Shown piece after piece: positions 16,955 to 25,841 of a stretch of 64,000 bases of DNA. The stretch lies in the NCBI RefSeq assembly GCF_001700965.1, contig NZ_CP016756.1, positions 2,346,501-2,410,500 of the forward strand. Direction: 5' to 3'. A program made the position numbers and the translations under genes. The notes beneath the pieces were generated by a model. That model did no database searches. It was not told where the DNA came from and was given only the letters and a program-made list of their open reading frames with translations. Position 1 is the first letter of the stretch. The number at the start of each line of letters is the position of its first letter. Source of the stretch: Stenotrophomonas nitritireducens. Its GTDB lineage: Bacteria > Pseudomonadota > Gammaproteobacteria > Xanthomonadales > Xanthomonadaceae.

Positions 16955-16988
16955 CCCGGGTGCGCTTCGCTTACCCGGGCTACGGGTA
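16955..16988. repeat. Half copy of the CCCGGGTAAGC repeat
   Basis: CGGGTGCGCTTCGCTTACCC followed by GGGCTACGGG is one arm of the dispersed element that is complete at 38443-38532. Confidence 0.5.
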
Positions 16989-17004
16989 CGAGGTATCTGC
17001 ATGA

Positions 17005-17033
17005 AGAAGCCGCCCTTGGGCGGCTTCTTTTAT
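17005..17033 (+). terminator. Strong bidirectional terminator
   Basis: AGAAGCCGCCC / GGGCGGCTTCT is an 11-bp perfect stem with a TT loop, then TTTATT. It lies between two convergent genes and can serve both. Confidence 0.9.
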
Positions 17034-17052
17034 TGCGGTGATGCGAGCGGGC

Positions 17053-17943
17053 TTAGACGTCGCCGCCGTCGGCCCAGCCTTCGCCGCTGCCGCGTTGGAA
17101 CACGGTATCGGCGGCCTGAACGTCGCCGGCAGGCAGATGCTCGGCATCGGCCAGGCGGGCGTAGATCGGGGTGAAATCCGGTTCGGTTGCGGCCATCAGC
17201 TGCTCGAAGCCGTCGATGACGAAGTAACTCTTCTGGAAGGTGTCGATGCGGTAGCGGGTGCGCATGATCCGCTCCAGATCGAAGCCAATGCGGTTGGGCG
17301 CGGCCGATTCCAGCGAGTACAGCGATTCACCCTTGGACGAGACGATGCCGGCGCCGTAGATGCGCAGGCCGTCGGCGGTGTTGATCAGGCCGAACTCCAC
17401 CGTGTACCAGTACAGGCGGGTCAGGTTCTGCAGCGCGTCCGGGCCGATGGCATGCGCCTTGACCCCACCACGGCCGTAGGCAGCCATGTAGTCGGCGAAC
17501 ACCGGGTTCATCAGCAGCGGTACGTGGCCGAACAGGTCGTGGAACAGGTCGGGTTCGGCGATGTAGTCGATCTGCTCCGGGCGGCGGATCCACCAGGTCA
17601 CCGGGAAGCGGCGGTTGGCCAGGTGATCGAAGAAATCGAGCTCCGGCAGCAGGCCCTCCACGCCCACCAGCGTCCAGCCGGTGGCCGCGCCCAGCACTTC
17701 GTTGAGCTGGTCGAAGCGCGGAATCATGTGTTCGCTCATGCCCATCTCGTCCTGGGCATCGAGGAACTCCTGACAGGCACGTCCTACCAGCAGTTCACGC
17801 TGGCGCTGGTACAGCGTGCTCCAGGTGGCGTGGTCGTCGGCGCTGTAGCTGTCCCAGGGCTGCTCCACCACGGCGGTGGTATAGACCGGCACGTAGCCCT
17901 TGTCGGTGTGCTGGTGTTCGACGCGGCGCGGGTGGGCTTCCAT
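17053..17943 (-). CDS. phhA: Phenylalanine 4-monooxygenase
   Basis: 296 residues, the usual size of bacterial PhhA. The iron triad is present: His135 and His140 (LFHDLFGHVPLL) and Glu183 (WYTVEFGL). The pterin-binding region GLLPELDFFDHLANRRFPVT precedes it. It hydroxylates phenylalanine to tyrosine with tetrahydrobiopterin and O2 in the cytosol. The start at 17943 has an AGGAG about 8 bases upstream. No pterin dehydratase gene (phhB) is beside it. A divergent Lrp-type gene is its likely regulator. Confidence 0.95.
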   Translation of the reverse strand: MEAHPRRVEHQHTDKGYVPVYTTAVVEQPWDSYSADDHATWSTLYQRQRELLVGRACQEFLDAQDEMGMSEHMIPRFDQLNEVLGAATGWTLVGVEGLLPELDFFDHLANRRFPVTWWIRRPEQIDYIAEPDLFHDLFGHVPLLMNPVFADYMAAYGRGGVKAHAIGPDALQNLTRLYWYTVEFGLINTADGLRIYGAGIVSSKGESLYSLESAAPNRIGFDLERIMRTRYRIDTFQKSYFVIDGFEQLMAATEPDFTPIYARLADAEHLPAGDVQAADTVFQRGSGEGWADGGDV

Positions 17944-18031
17944 GGCGGCAGCTCCTGAAGGGAATAGATAAGCGCATGGTAGGAAGCCTGCCGCGCAACA
18001 GGTGTGCGTAATTGCCAGACGGATGGCTTCT

Positions 18032-18050
18032 GACGCAATATTGTTGCGTC
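18032..18050. promoter_or_regulatory. Inverted repeat between phhA and its Lrp-type regulator
   Basis: GACGCAA-N5-TTGCGTC is exact in both arms with the AT-rich spacer TATTG. It lies 26 bp before the Lrp start. Lrp/AsnC proteins bind about 15-bp palindromes of this type, so it is a likely operator for one or both genes. Confidence 0.6.
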
Positions 18051-18075
18051 CATTCCATGCTGCGGAGCAACAAAA

Positions 18076-18558
18076 ATGGCGTCGGTGAACCTTGATCGCA
18101 CGGATCTGCGGCTTCTGGTCGAAATACAGCAGCATGGCCGCGCCACCAATGCCGAACTGGCAGCGCGGGTGAACCTGTCACCGTCAGCCTGCCTGCGGCG
18201 GGTGCAGCGGCTGGAAACAGAGGGCGTGATTGCCGGTTATGGCGCACGCCTTGAGCCACGCGCGATCGGGCTGGGTCTGCAGGCCTTCGTACGCGTGCAG
18301 CTGTCCAAGCACGGGCAGGCGGCGATCGATCATTTCGTGCAGGCGGTGCAGCTATGGGATGAGGTGGTGGCCTGCCACGCGCTCACCGGCGACATGGATT
18401 ACCTGCTGCAGGTCTACGTGCGCGACCTGGATCACTTCTCCGAGTTCCTGCTCGACAAGCTGCTCAATGCGGCCGGCGTGGCCGACGTCAATTCCAGCTT
18501 CGTGCTGCGCACGGTGAAGGAGTTCCGCGCGCTGCCGCTGTCGCAGCTGGGGCGGTGA
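18076..18558 (+). CDS. Lrp/AsnC-family transcriptional regulator
   Basis: 160 residues. The N-terminal helix-turn-helix (LDRTDLRLLVEIQQHGRATNAELAARVNLSPSACLRRV) and the C-terminal RAM ligand domain (about 68-145, with ACHALTGDMDYLLQV) are complete. An RBS-like GGAG precedes the ATG. Divergence from phhA suggests it controls phenylalanine catabolism, with an aromatic amino acid as effector; that is inferred from position only. Confidence 0.93.
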   Translation: MASVNLDRTDLRLLVEIQQHGRATNAELAARVNLSPSACLRRVQRLETEGVIAGYGARLEPRAIGLGLQAFVRVQLSKHGQAAIDHFVQAVQLWDEVVACHALTGDMDYLLQVYVRDLDHFSEFLLDKLLNAAGVADVNSSFVLRTVKEFRALPLSQLGR

Positions 18559-18579
18559 AGTAGCGAAGGCTCCGCAGCT

Positions 18580-18792
18580 TGAAGCCCCTCTTCCGTTTAC
18601 GGGGTGAGAGGGGCAGCTTGCGCGAACCATTGGTTCGCTGCCCGTCGAACGCCCTTGCGCAAGCGCAAGGGCCGGGGCGCGGAGCGGGGGTTGGGGTGAG
18701 GGCGCTCTATGCTTCAGATTGTGGGAGCGCCGTAAGCCGCGAAGCTGACAATCTGAAACGTCTCCGGCTTCGCGGCTTACGCCGCTCCCACA
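18580..18792. repeat. CCCCTCT inverted repeat and REP dimer
   Basis: 18580-18616 carries AGCCCCTCTTCCG..GAGAGGGGC. 18720-18792 is a REP pair (TGTGGGAGCGCCGTAAGCCG and GGCTTACGCCGCTCCCACA) with a short loop. No gene is visible in 18559-18825. Confidence 0.75.
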
Positions 18793-18825
18793 AAACTACA
18801 AAAGCTGCAGCGCTACCGTTGTTCG

Positions 18826-19860
18826 TCAACGCGCCGGTGCGCTGCAGTTCTTTTCGACACCGCGCAGCTTCTCGATGCGGCTGCGGCTGTCCTGGCAGCG
18901 CTGGTGTGCTTCTGCCTGCACGGCGGCGGCACGCGCATCGGCGTTGCGTGCGGTGGCAACACGTGCCTGCTGCAGGCGGGCGATGCCGGCGCGGATCTGC
19001 GGCATGGCTGCCATCGCTGCCTTCTCGCCTTCCAGAATGGCGCGGCCGCGTTGTTCAAAATCGGCTGCGCCGATATCCAGCACCGCCGGACGGATCACCA
19101 CGTCGGCGCGCGCCAGTTCCTGCTCGCCCAGGCGCTGGCCCATGATGGTGATCGACTGGCCCACCGCACCGAGCAGGCCGGTCGGGCGCTGGCCGGTGGC
19201 GCGGCTGGAGATATCCACTGCGATAACGAACTCGGCACCCAGCTGCTTGGCCGCATCCACCGGCACCGGGCTGACCACGCCGCCGTCGACATAACTCTTG
19301 CCACCAATGATCACCGGCTCGAACACGCCGGGGATGGAACTGGAAGCCCGTACCGCCTGGCCGACATTGCCGCGCACGAACACCGCTCGCTCGCCGGTCT
19401 CCAGCTGGGTGGCGACCGCAGCGAACGGCTTCTCCAGTTGCTCGGCGCGCTTGTTGCCGACCTGTGCATTGACGTAGTCCTGCAGCTTCTGGCCCTGCAC
19501 CAGCCCGCCGGAGAACAGGCGGATATCGCGGATGCTGGCTTCATCCAGCGCCACCGCCTTCTGCTGCATCTGGAAGGCATTCATGCCGCTGGCATACAAA
19601 GCGCCAACCACGCTGCCGGCGCTGGTGCCGGACACCACCACCGGCTCGAAGCCATTGGCTTCCAGCATCTTGATCACGCCGATATGCGCAAAGCCCTTGG
19701 CCGCGCCACCGCCCAGCGCCACACCGATCTTGACCGGCCGCACCGGCGTGGTCGGCTGCACCGCAGCCGGCGGGGTGGGCTTGGTGTTCTCGCCGCCACA
19801 GGCTGCCAGCAGGCCAAACAGGGAGAGGGACAGCAGCAGACGGGCGTTGCGCGCTTTCAT
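18826..19860 (-). CDS. Patatin-like phospholipase lipoprotein (RssA-like)
   Basis: 344 residues. A lipobox (FGLLAAC, Cys21) predicts a lipid anchor. The patatin domain (about 44-240) shows the oxyanion loop GGGAAKG, nucleophile motif GTSAG and catalytic Asp in YVDGGVVSPVP. The C-terminal 100 residues are Ala/Arg-rich and helical (KAAMAAMPQIRAGIARLQQA). It is predicted to hydrolyse phospholipid acyl chains at the periplasmic face. It appears to be a single-gene unit. Confidence 0.88.
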   Translation of the reverse strand: MKARNARLLLSLSLFGLLAACGGENTKPTPPAAVQPTTPVRPVKIGVALGGGAAKGFAHIGVIKMLEANGFEPVVVSGTSAGSVVGALYASGMNAFQMQQKAVALDEASIRDIRLFSGGLVQGQKLQDYVNAQVGNKRAEQLEKPFAAVATQLETGERAVFVRGNVGQAVRASSSIPGVFEPVIIGGKSYVDGGVVSPVPVDAAKQLGAEFVIAVDISSRATGQRPTGLLGAVGQSITIMGQRLGEQELARADVVIRPAVLDIGAADFEQRGRAILEGEKAAMAAMPQIRAGIARLQQARVATARNADARAAAVQAEAHQRCQDSRSRIEKLRGVEKNCSAPAR

Positions 19861-19966
19861 GATGAACAGGGGGCTTTGGAAAGGGCGCCAGCATAGCGCT
19901 TTGGGCTGGCAAGGCCGCCAGCGGACTCACGGTTGGTTTAACCAAGGCTGCCATCGGCAGCCGGCA

Positions 19967-20578
19967 TCAGCCTGCGTAAAGCGCTGGCGCCCACAACGAC
20001 ACCACTATTCCCAGCAGGACGACTATCCAGAAAAGTGCGCCCAACACCATCCACACCCAGTTGGCAGCGGTCAGCCGGGCGTTGCGGTCGCCATCGGGGT
20101 CGCCGCAGGCAAGGTTGGCCGCGCGCTGCGCCTGTACCAGCGACATCATATTCAGCACCAGAAACAGCATGCCGATCCCGAAGCTTGGCAGTGGCGGCAG
20201 GACGGCGTCGGGGATGCGGCTGATGATGCGGCCAACAATCGCCGAGATCACGAAAGCGCCGGCCCACATCTCCGGTGACCAGCTATAGCGCTGGCCGGAA
20301 CGGCGCAGGCGCTGGTCGATTTCCTGGTTCAGGCTGTTGGCGAAGAAGATCGCGAAGATGGCGCGGGGCACCGGCCAGATATCCAGCTTCTTGTCACGCT
20401 TGTGCCGGCTCCAGTGCTTCCAGAACCAATACACCGAGTAGAAGCCCAGGGTGGCCACATAAAGCAGCACCAGCTTGGTGATGGAAACCACATAGAACGG
20501 CGGCAGGCCAGAGGGTTCTGCGCTTTCCTGCGTCAATGATGCCTGTGGTGGAGCGTAAATCGAGTCCTGCGCATCCAT
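19967..20578 (-). CDS. Uncharacterised multi-pass membrane protein (DUF4234-like)
   Basis: 203 residues. After a polar 25-residue N-terminus come about four helices: FYVVSITKLVLLYVATLGFY, the region around PRAIFAIFFANS, MWAGAFVISAIVG, and a C-terminal pair (FGIGMLFLVLNMMSL, MVLGALFWIVVLLGIVV). The first helix and following YWFWKHW resemble DUF4234 proteins; I cannot give a function. It is transcribed alone. Confidence 0.6.
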   Translation of the reverse strand: MDAQDSIYAPPQASLTQESAEPSGLPPFYVVSITKLVLLYVATLGFYSVYWFWKHWSRHKRDKKLDIWPVPRAIFAIFFANSLNQEIDQRLRRSGQRYSWSPEMWAGAFVISAIVGRIISRIPDAVLPPLPSFGIGMLFLVLNMMSLVQAQRAANLACGDPDGDRNARLTAANWVWMVLGALFWIVVLLGIVVSLWAPALYAG

Positions 20579-20699
20579 GGCTTCCTGCCTTCCCTGAAAA
20601 TGAATGCCGCGAGTATGGCGACTGCTCCTGGGCGCGACAAGCAGATACGTCTTCTCTGTATCAAAGACGGCATTTTCCTTGCGCGCAGGGGCGCAATAT

Positions 20700-20745
20700 T
20701 CCGTAACCCGGACTTTCCAGCCGGGCTACGGAAACCGTGGCGCCA
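20700..20745. repeat. Short CCCGG..CCGGG inverted repeat
   Basis: GTAACCCGGACTTTCCAGCC with GGGCTACGG lies just after the AIM24-gene stop and may act as a transcript-end hairpin. Confidence 0.35.
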
Positions 20746-21759
20746 TCAGAACTTGTTGTCACCATCCAGCAAACGCCCCAGCCCACCCAGCACCGAGCCT
20801 TCACCGCGGCTTTGGCCGCCACCCTGCGGTGCGGCGGCATACATGCGGCCAGCCAGGCGCGAGAACGGCAGCGATTGCAGCCAGACCTTGCCCGGGCCGG
20901 TCAGCGTTGCCAGGAACACGCCTTCGCCGCCGAAGAACATGCTCTTGAGGCCGGCCACGCGGCGCACGTCCATGTCCACGCTGGCGTGGTAGGCCACTAC
21001 GCAGCCGGTATCCACGTCGATGCGCTCGCCCGCCGCCAGCTCGCGTTCAACCACGCAGCCGCCGGCATGCACGAATACCCAGCCGTCGCCTTCGAGCTTC
21101 TGCATGATGAAACCCTCACCGCCAAACAGGCCGGTCATCACCTTGCGCTGCAGGTGCACGCCCACCTGCACGCCGCGCGCGCCGGCCAGGAAGCTGTCTT
21201 TCTGGCAGATCAGCTTGCCGCCGTGCTGGTCCAGCTTCATCGGCAGCACCGTGCCGGGGTAGGGCGCGGCGAAGGCGACCTTGGCCTTGCCGTTGCCGGT
21301 ATGGGTGAACAAGGTGGCGAACAGGCTTTCGCCGGTGATCACCCGCTTGCCGGCTGACATCAGCTTGTCCATGAAGCCGCCGCCCTGGCCCTCGTGGCGG
21401 CCATCACCGAACACGGTGTCCATCTGCACGGACGAATCCTTGAACATCAGCGCGCCGGCCTCGGCAATCGCGCTTTCGCCCGGGTCCAGTTCGATTTCCA
21501 CGAACTGCATCTCATGCCCGATGATGCGGAAATCGATATCGTCAGCCTGGTTGCGGTTGCCAGCCACCGGCGGCGGCATCGGCGGTGGGCTGGTCTGGCC
21601 ACCGAACTCGGCGATTTCGCTGACTGCCTGCCAGCCCTGCATGCCCTCGCGCCAGGCCAAGGCCTGGCGGTTACCCTGGGCAAAGCGGCGCGCAGCCTCG
21701 TCGTCCAAGGGGCCGACGCGATCGGCTTGGCCGGGAATATGGAAATACCATTGGGTCAT
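20746..21759 (-). CDS. AIM24/TIGR00266-family protein with N-terminal GYF_2 domain
   Basis: 337 residues. Residues 1-55 (WYFHIPGQADRVGPLDDEAARRFA..WREGMQGWQAVSE) match the GYF_2 domain, a predicted protein-interaction module. After a Pro-rich linker (SPPPMPPPV), residues about 75-310 form the AIM24-type beta-helix with repeated GGEGFIMQKLEGDG and GGEGVFLATLTGPG. The C-terminus is Gly-rich. The role of the family in bacteria is unknown. Its divergent neighbour is a TonB receptor, but a functional link is not evident. Confidence 0.82.
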   Translation of the reverse strand: MTQWYFHIPGQADRVGPLDDEAARRFAQGNRQALAWREGMQGWQAVSEIAEFGGQTSPPPMPPPVAGNRNQADDIDFRIIGHEMQFVEIELDPGESAIAEAGALMFKDSSVQMDTVFGDGRHEGQGGGFMDKLMSAGKRVITGESLFATLFTHTGNGKAKVAFAAPYPGTVLPMKLDQHGGKLICQKDSFLAGARGVQVGVHLQRKVMTGLFGGEGFIMQKLEGDGWVFVHAGGCVVERELAAGERIDVDTGCVVAYHASVDMDVRRVAGLKSMFFGGEGVFLATLTGPGKVWLQSLPFSRLAGRMYAAAPQGGGQSRGEGSVLGGLGRLLDGDNKF

Positions 21760-21928
21760 GGTGGTACGCCTGGGGGAAGTTACGCCCAAGTCTATGCGGC
21801 GGAACTGGGTCACACCCCTGACAGTCGTCATGCCGATGAATACCTGAACGATTGCGATACGAATGTTGTACTGCAACAATTCCGTGCTAGGCGCAGTTCC
21901 CATTTCTCCTCAACAGGCCCGTCTCGCC

Positions 21929-24259
21929 ATGTCCCCGACCCGTATCGCTCGCCGCCGCTTGCCGGCAGCGCATCCGCTGTTCGTCGCCGTTCTTGCCGTA
22001 TTGCCCTTCACCGCTGCAGCGCAGGACGCGACCACCGCCCAGAAGGAAGCAGCCACGCTGGATGCGGTGAAGGTCACCGCGGCACGCAAAGTCGAAAACA
22101 TCCAGGACGTGCCGGTTTCCATCAGCACCGTCAGCGGCGAGAAGCTCGACGCGCTGGCCTCCGGTGGCACCGATGTGCGTTACCTGTCCGGCCGCGTGCC
22201 GAGCCTGAACATCGAATCCTCGTTCGGCCGTGCGTTCCCGCGCTTCTACATCCGCGGCTATGGCAACACCGATTTCCGTCTCAACACCTCGCAGCCGGTA
22301 TCGCTGGTGTATGACGACATCGTGCAGGAAAACCCGATCCTGAAGGGCTTCCCGATCTTCGACGTGGAGCAGGTGGAAGTGCTGCGTGGCCCGCAGGGCT
22401 CGCTGTTCGGCCGCAACACCCCGGCCGGCGTGGTCAAGTTCGACTCGGTGCGTCCGTCGCAGGAGTTTGAAGGCTATGGCAAGGTCGGCTACGGCAGCGA
22501 CAACCTGTGGAACGTGGAAGCGGCCGTGGGCGGCGCATTGAGCGCTCGCTGGTCGGCACGTGTGTCGGCCCTGTACCAGCGCCGCGACGACTGGGTGAAG
22601 AACACTGGCCCGGGCCCGAACGACGGCCTGGAAGGTTATGACGAGTCGGCCGTGCGTGCGCAGTTCCTGTACGAAGGCGACAACTTCGAGGCCCTGCTCG
22701 GTGCGCACAAGCGCCACCTCAACGGCACCGCACGCCTGTTCCGCGGCAACATCTTCAAGAAGGGCAGCAACGATTTCGTGCCCGGCTTCGACGAGAACAA
22801 GGTATCGATCGACGGCCTCAACCACTCCGAGCTGGACAGCAGCGGTGCCAATGCGCGCCTGAGCTGGGACCTGGGTAACTACAAGCTGTCGTCCATCACC
22901 GGTTACGAAACCGTGGACACCTTCAGCGTCGGCGATATCGACGGTACCTCGGGCCCGTATTTCACCGCCGATGTGCCGTTCGCATCGGAAACCGCTGACG
23001 GCATTCCCAGCCACTCGCAGTGGACCCAGGAACTGCGTCTTGAATCGCAGAACGAAGGCCCGTTGAACTGGCAGACCGGCCTGTTCTACTTCAAGGAAGA
23101 TTACGACGTCGACAGCGTCAGCTACGACACCACCAACGGCAGCAAGCAGGACGGCTTCCAGCGCATCAACCAGACCAACGATGCGTGGGCGGTATTCGGC
23201 GGCCTGACCTTCCAGGCGACCGACAAGCTGGAGCTGCGTGCCGGTGCGCGTTACACCATCGACAAGAAGGATCTGAAGGTAAAGGACTACTGGAACACCG
23301 GTTTCTCACCGTGCATCGCGCCGACCCTGAGCAATCCGCCGGGTGTTGCCAAGTGCGATCTGGCCGGTCTGCTCGCCGCGCAGCAGGCAGCCTTCGCCGC
23401 TGGCGATGCGGTTGATCCGTACCTGTCGGCCTCGACCAAGGACAAGAAGTTCAACTGGGACTTCTCGGCCACCTATGCCGTCAATGACACCGTCAATGTT
23501 TACGGCCGCGTCGCCACCGGTTTCCGTGGCAGCTCTATCCAGTCCGCCGGTGCCTTCAACGACAAGACCGTGGCCGATCCGGAAACCGTGTTGTCGTTTG
23601 AAGCCGGCGTAAAGGCCGACTTCTGGGACAACCGTGCGCGCTTGAATGCCAGCGTCTACCACTACCGGGTCAAGGACCAGCAGCTCACCGCCGTGGGTGG
23701 CGCACAGGGCAATGCCAACATCCTGCTCAACGCCGACAAGAGTGTGGGCAAGGGCTTCGAGCTGGATCTGCAGGCCTACCTGACCGACAACCTGCTGGTC
23801 ACCCTGGGCAGTGGCTACAACCACACCGAGATCAAGGACGCCGATCTGAGCGTGGCCGGCTGCTTCTCCTGCACCGTGACCAATCCGCTGGATGCCAACG
23901 GCAAGGTGCTGATCAACGGCAATTCGCTGCCGCAGGCGCCGGAGTGGACCCACAACATGACCGCGCGCTGGTCGCTGCCGCTGGCCGATGGCACCCAGCT
24001 CTACGTGTTCACCGACTGGGCCTACCGCAGTGAAGTGAATTTCTTCCTGTACCAGTCCAAGGAATTCACCGGCAAGTCGCTGCTGGAAGGCGGCCTGCGC
24101 GTGGGTTACCAGTGGAACGACGGTGACTACGACGTGGCCCTGTACGGCCGCAACATCACCAACCAGATCCGCGCTACCGGCGGCATCGACTTCAACAACC
24201 TCACCGGCTTCATCAACGAGCCGCGCCTGTGGGGTGTGGAGTTCAAGACCCGCTTCTAA
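21929..24259 (+). CDS. TonB-dependent outer-membrane receptor
   Basis: 776 residues. A signal peptide ends TAAAQ. The TonB box region (TLDAVKVTAARKVENIQDVP) leads into a plug domain (about 45-165) with LRGPQGSLFGRNTPAGVVKF. A 22-stranded barrel follows, ending WGVEFKTRF with the terminal Phe. It energises uptake of a large ligand through the outer membrane. The ligand is unknown: no siderophore or sugar operon adjoins, although a GH18 chitinase gene lies convergently downstream. The start at 21929 gives the signal peptide directly. Confidence 0.93.
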   Translation: MSPTRIARRRLPAAHPLFVAVLAVLPFTAAAQDATTAQKEAATLDAVKVTAARKVENIQDVPVSISTVSGEKLDALASGGTDVRYLSGRVPSLNIESSFGRAFPRFYIRGYGNTDFRLNTSQPVSLVYDDIVQENPILKGFPIFDVEQVEVLRGPQGSLFGRNTPAGVVKFDSVRPSQEFEGYGKVGYGSDNLWNVEAAVGGALSARWSARVSALYQRRDDWVKNTGPGPNDGLEGYDESAVRAQFLYEGDNFEALLGAHKRHLNGTARLFRGNIFKKGSNDFVPGFDENKVSIDGLNHSELDSSGANARLSWDLGNYKLSSITGYETVDTFSVGDIDGTSGPYFTADVPFASETADGIPSHSQWTQELRLESQNEGPLNWQTGLFYFKEDYDVDSVSYDTTNGSKQDGFQRINQTNDAWAVFGGLTFQATDKLELRAGARYTIDKKDLKVKDYWNTGFSPCIAPTLSNPPGVAKCDLAGLLAAQQAAFAAGDAVDPYLSASTKDKKFNWDFSATYAVNDTVNVYGRVATGFRGSSIQSAGAFNDKTVADPETVLSFEAGVKADFWDNRARLNASVYHYRVKDQQLTAVGGAQGNANILLNADKSVGKGFELDLQAYLTDNLLVTLGSGYNHTEIKDADLSVAGCFSCTVTNPLDANGKVLINGNSLPQAPEWTHNMTARWSLPLADGTQLYVFTDWAYRSEVNFFLYQSKEFTGKSLLEGGLRVGYQWNDGDYDVALYGRNITNQIRATGGIDFNNLTGFINEPRLWGVEFKTRF

Positions 24260-24284
24260 GCCGGCATTGGTTTGTGTGACGAAC

Positions 24285-24321
24285 GAAGAAGGCGCGGAGC
24301 AATCCGCGCCTTCTTCGTTTT
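24285..24321. terminator. Strong terminator shared by convergent receptor and chitinase genes
   Basis: GAAGAAGGCGCGGA / TCCGCGCCTTCTTC is a 14-bp perfect stem with a GCAA loop, then GTTTTG on the + strand. Confidence 0.9.
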
Positions 24322-24339
24322 GTAGTGCCTTGTTCTTCT

Positions 24340-24366
24340 GTAGTGCCGAGCATGGCTCGGCACTAC
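24340..24366. repeat. SMAG palindrome, perfect copy
   Basis: GTAGTGCCGAGC-ATG-GCTCGGCACTAC: 12-bp arms beginning with GTAG. It lies 18 bp before the chitinase stop. Confidence 0.85.
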
Positions 24367-24384
24367 AGAATCTACGCGCGGCGT

Positions 24385-25491
24385 TTAGCGCAGCGCGTCA
24401 TGCAACACATCAAGCAGCTGCTCGTTGTCATCGCCACCCTGCTCCCAGTACATGATGCCGCCCAGGCCCTGCTGCTTCACATAGTCGGCCTTGATCCGCA
24501 GCGATTGCGGATCGTCATAGCTGATCATGCGCCGCTCCTTGGCGTTCCACAGCCATGGCACCTGCGCCTCGTCATCCCACAAACGCTGCCACTCCGGCGC
24601 GTTGAGGCAGGTGTGGACGATGTCGCGCCAGGTGATGAAGCCGCCCTCCGCAGTGAACTTCTGGAAGCGCCCATTGTTGGCCGTGCCTACATCGCCGAAG
24701 GTGCGGCCATAGAACGGCACGCCCACATTGATCTTGGCGGCGGGAACACCGGCATCGAGAAAGTACTTCACCGCATCCACGGTGGTGCGACCTTGCGGCG
24801 TGGCCAGCGATGAGCGGGCAAGCCCGGAATGATGACCGGTGGTCTTGGTCAGGCTGCCGTAGAAGTCATACGTCATCAGATTGATCCAATCCAGTGACTG
24901 GGCAATGCGCGGCAGCTCCAGGCCTTCGGCGGCACGGCCTTCGGCGGCGGCGATGGTCAGCAGGTAATGGCGCTTGCCTGCACCTTCGCGGTCCAGGCGC
25001 GCGCGCAGTTCTTCCAGCAGCAGGGTGAAATTGTGGCGGTCATCCGGGCTGTGGCTGATGCCGGCGTCACCGAGCGTGGGGTACTCCCAATCGACATCCA
25101 GGCCATCCAGCTTGAACTGGTGCATCAGCGCGACGCTGCTATCGATGAAGCGCGCGCGTGCAGCTGCGCTGGCGGCGGCCTCGGAGAAATTGCCTGCGCC
25201 CCAGCCACCGATCGACAACACGATCTGCAGCGACGGGTTGTCCGCGCGCTTGGCGACGACCGCATGCAGGCGCGCGGGGTCCACATTCTCCGGCAGATGG
25301 ACGGTGCTGTCGGGCTTGACCACGGCGAAGGCGAAGTTGACCACATCGAGTTTCCGTGCCGACAGCTGCAACGGCGCAGGGCTGTCCATCACATAGCCGA
25401 TCAAGCGCGGTGACTGCGCCTGCACGGCAAAGGGCAACAAGGCGGCGATCAACAGCGCCTGCAGACGTGGATAGCGAAGGAATACCGGCAT
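24385..25491 (-). CDS. Secreted GH18 chitinase-like glycoside hydrolase
   Basis: 368 residues. A signal peptide (1-26, ending AVQAQ) precedes one GH18 TIM barrel. It has the SxGG strand (LSIGGWG, about 93-99), catalytic DGLDVDWEYP with acid Glu136, the substrate-assisting region INLMTYDFYG, and the final strand GGIMYWEQGGDDN. It would cleave beta-1,4-linked N-acetylglucosamine chains in the periplasm or outside. No chitin-binding module is present. The start at 25491 was chosen because the signal peptide begins there. Confidence 0.92.
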   Translation of the reverse strand: MPVFLRYPRLQALLIAALLPFAVQAQSPRLIGYVMDSPAPLQLSARKLDVVNFAFAVVKPDSTVHLPENVDPARLHAVVAKRADNPSLQIVLSIGGWGAGNFSEAAASAAARARFIDSSVALMHQFKLDGLDVDWEYPTLGDAGISHSPDDRHNFTLLLEELRARLDREGAGKRHYLLTIAAAEGRAAEGLELPRIAQSLDWINLMTYDFYGSLTKTTGHHSGLARSSLATPQGRTTVDAVKYFLDAGVPAAKINVGVPFYGRTFGDVGTANNGRFQKFTAEGGFITWRDIVHTCLNAPEWQRLWDDEAQVPWLWNAKERRMISYDDPQSLRIKADYVKQQGLGGIMYWEQGGDDNEQLLDVLHDALR

Positions 25492-25573
25492 GAGAGTCCC
25501 CAATGAATGGACCTTGGACTGTACCCGCAGGAGCCACCAGCGTGCCAAGGCGGTGACGTCGGAAACCATCACG

Positions 25574-25836
25574 GTAGTGCCGAGCCATGCTCGGCAAGGG
25601 CATTACCGGTAAAGCCAATCCTGTAGTGCCGAGCCATGCTCGGCAGGGGGCATTACCGGGAAAGCCTCTGCCGAGCATGGCTCGGCACTACCGCCCCCTC
25701 CCTTTGCCGCAGGCAAGGGGAGGGCTGGGGAGGGGTTGGCTTTGGGGCCTTTCAAGCATCGCCAGCTTCGCGGCTGACGCCGCTCCTACAAAATCGGGTC
25801 GCTTGGCTCCCGATGCCGGGCATGGCTCGGCACTAC
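25574..25836. repeat. Cluster of SMAG, REP and CCCTCCCC repeats
   Basis: SMAG arms lie at 25574-25608, 25623-25650, 25663-25692 (inverse) and 25813-25836 (inverse). A CCCTCC..GGGAGGG element is at about 25693-25738 and a REP half at 25764-25790. No gene is visible in 25492-25841. Confidence 0.8.
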
Positions 25837-25841
25837 GGCTT

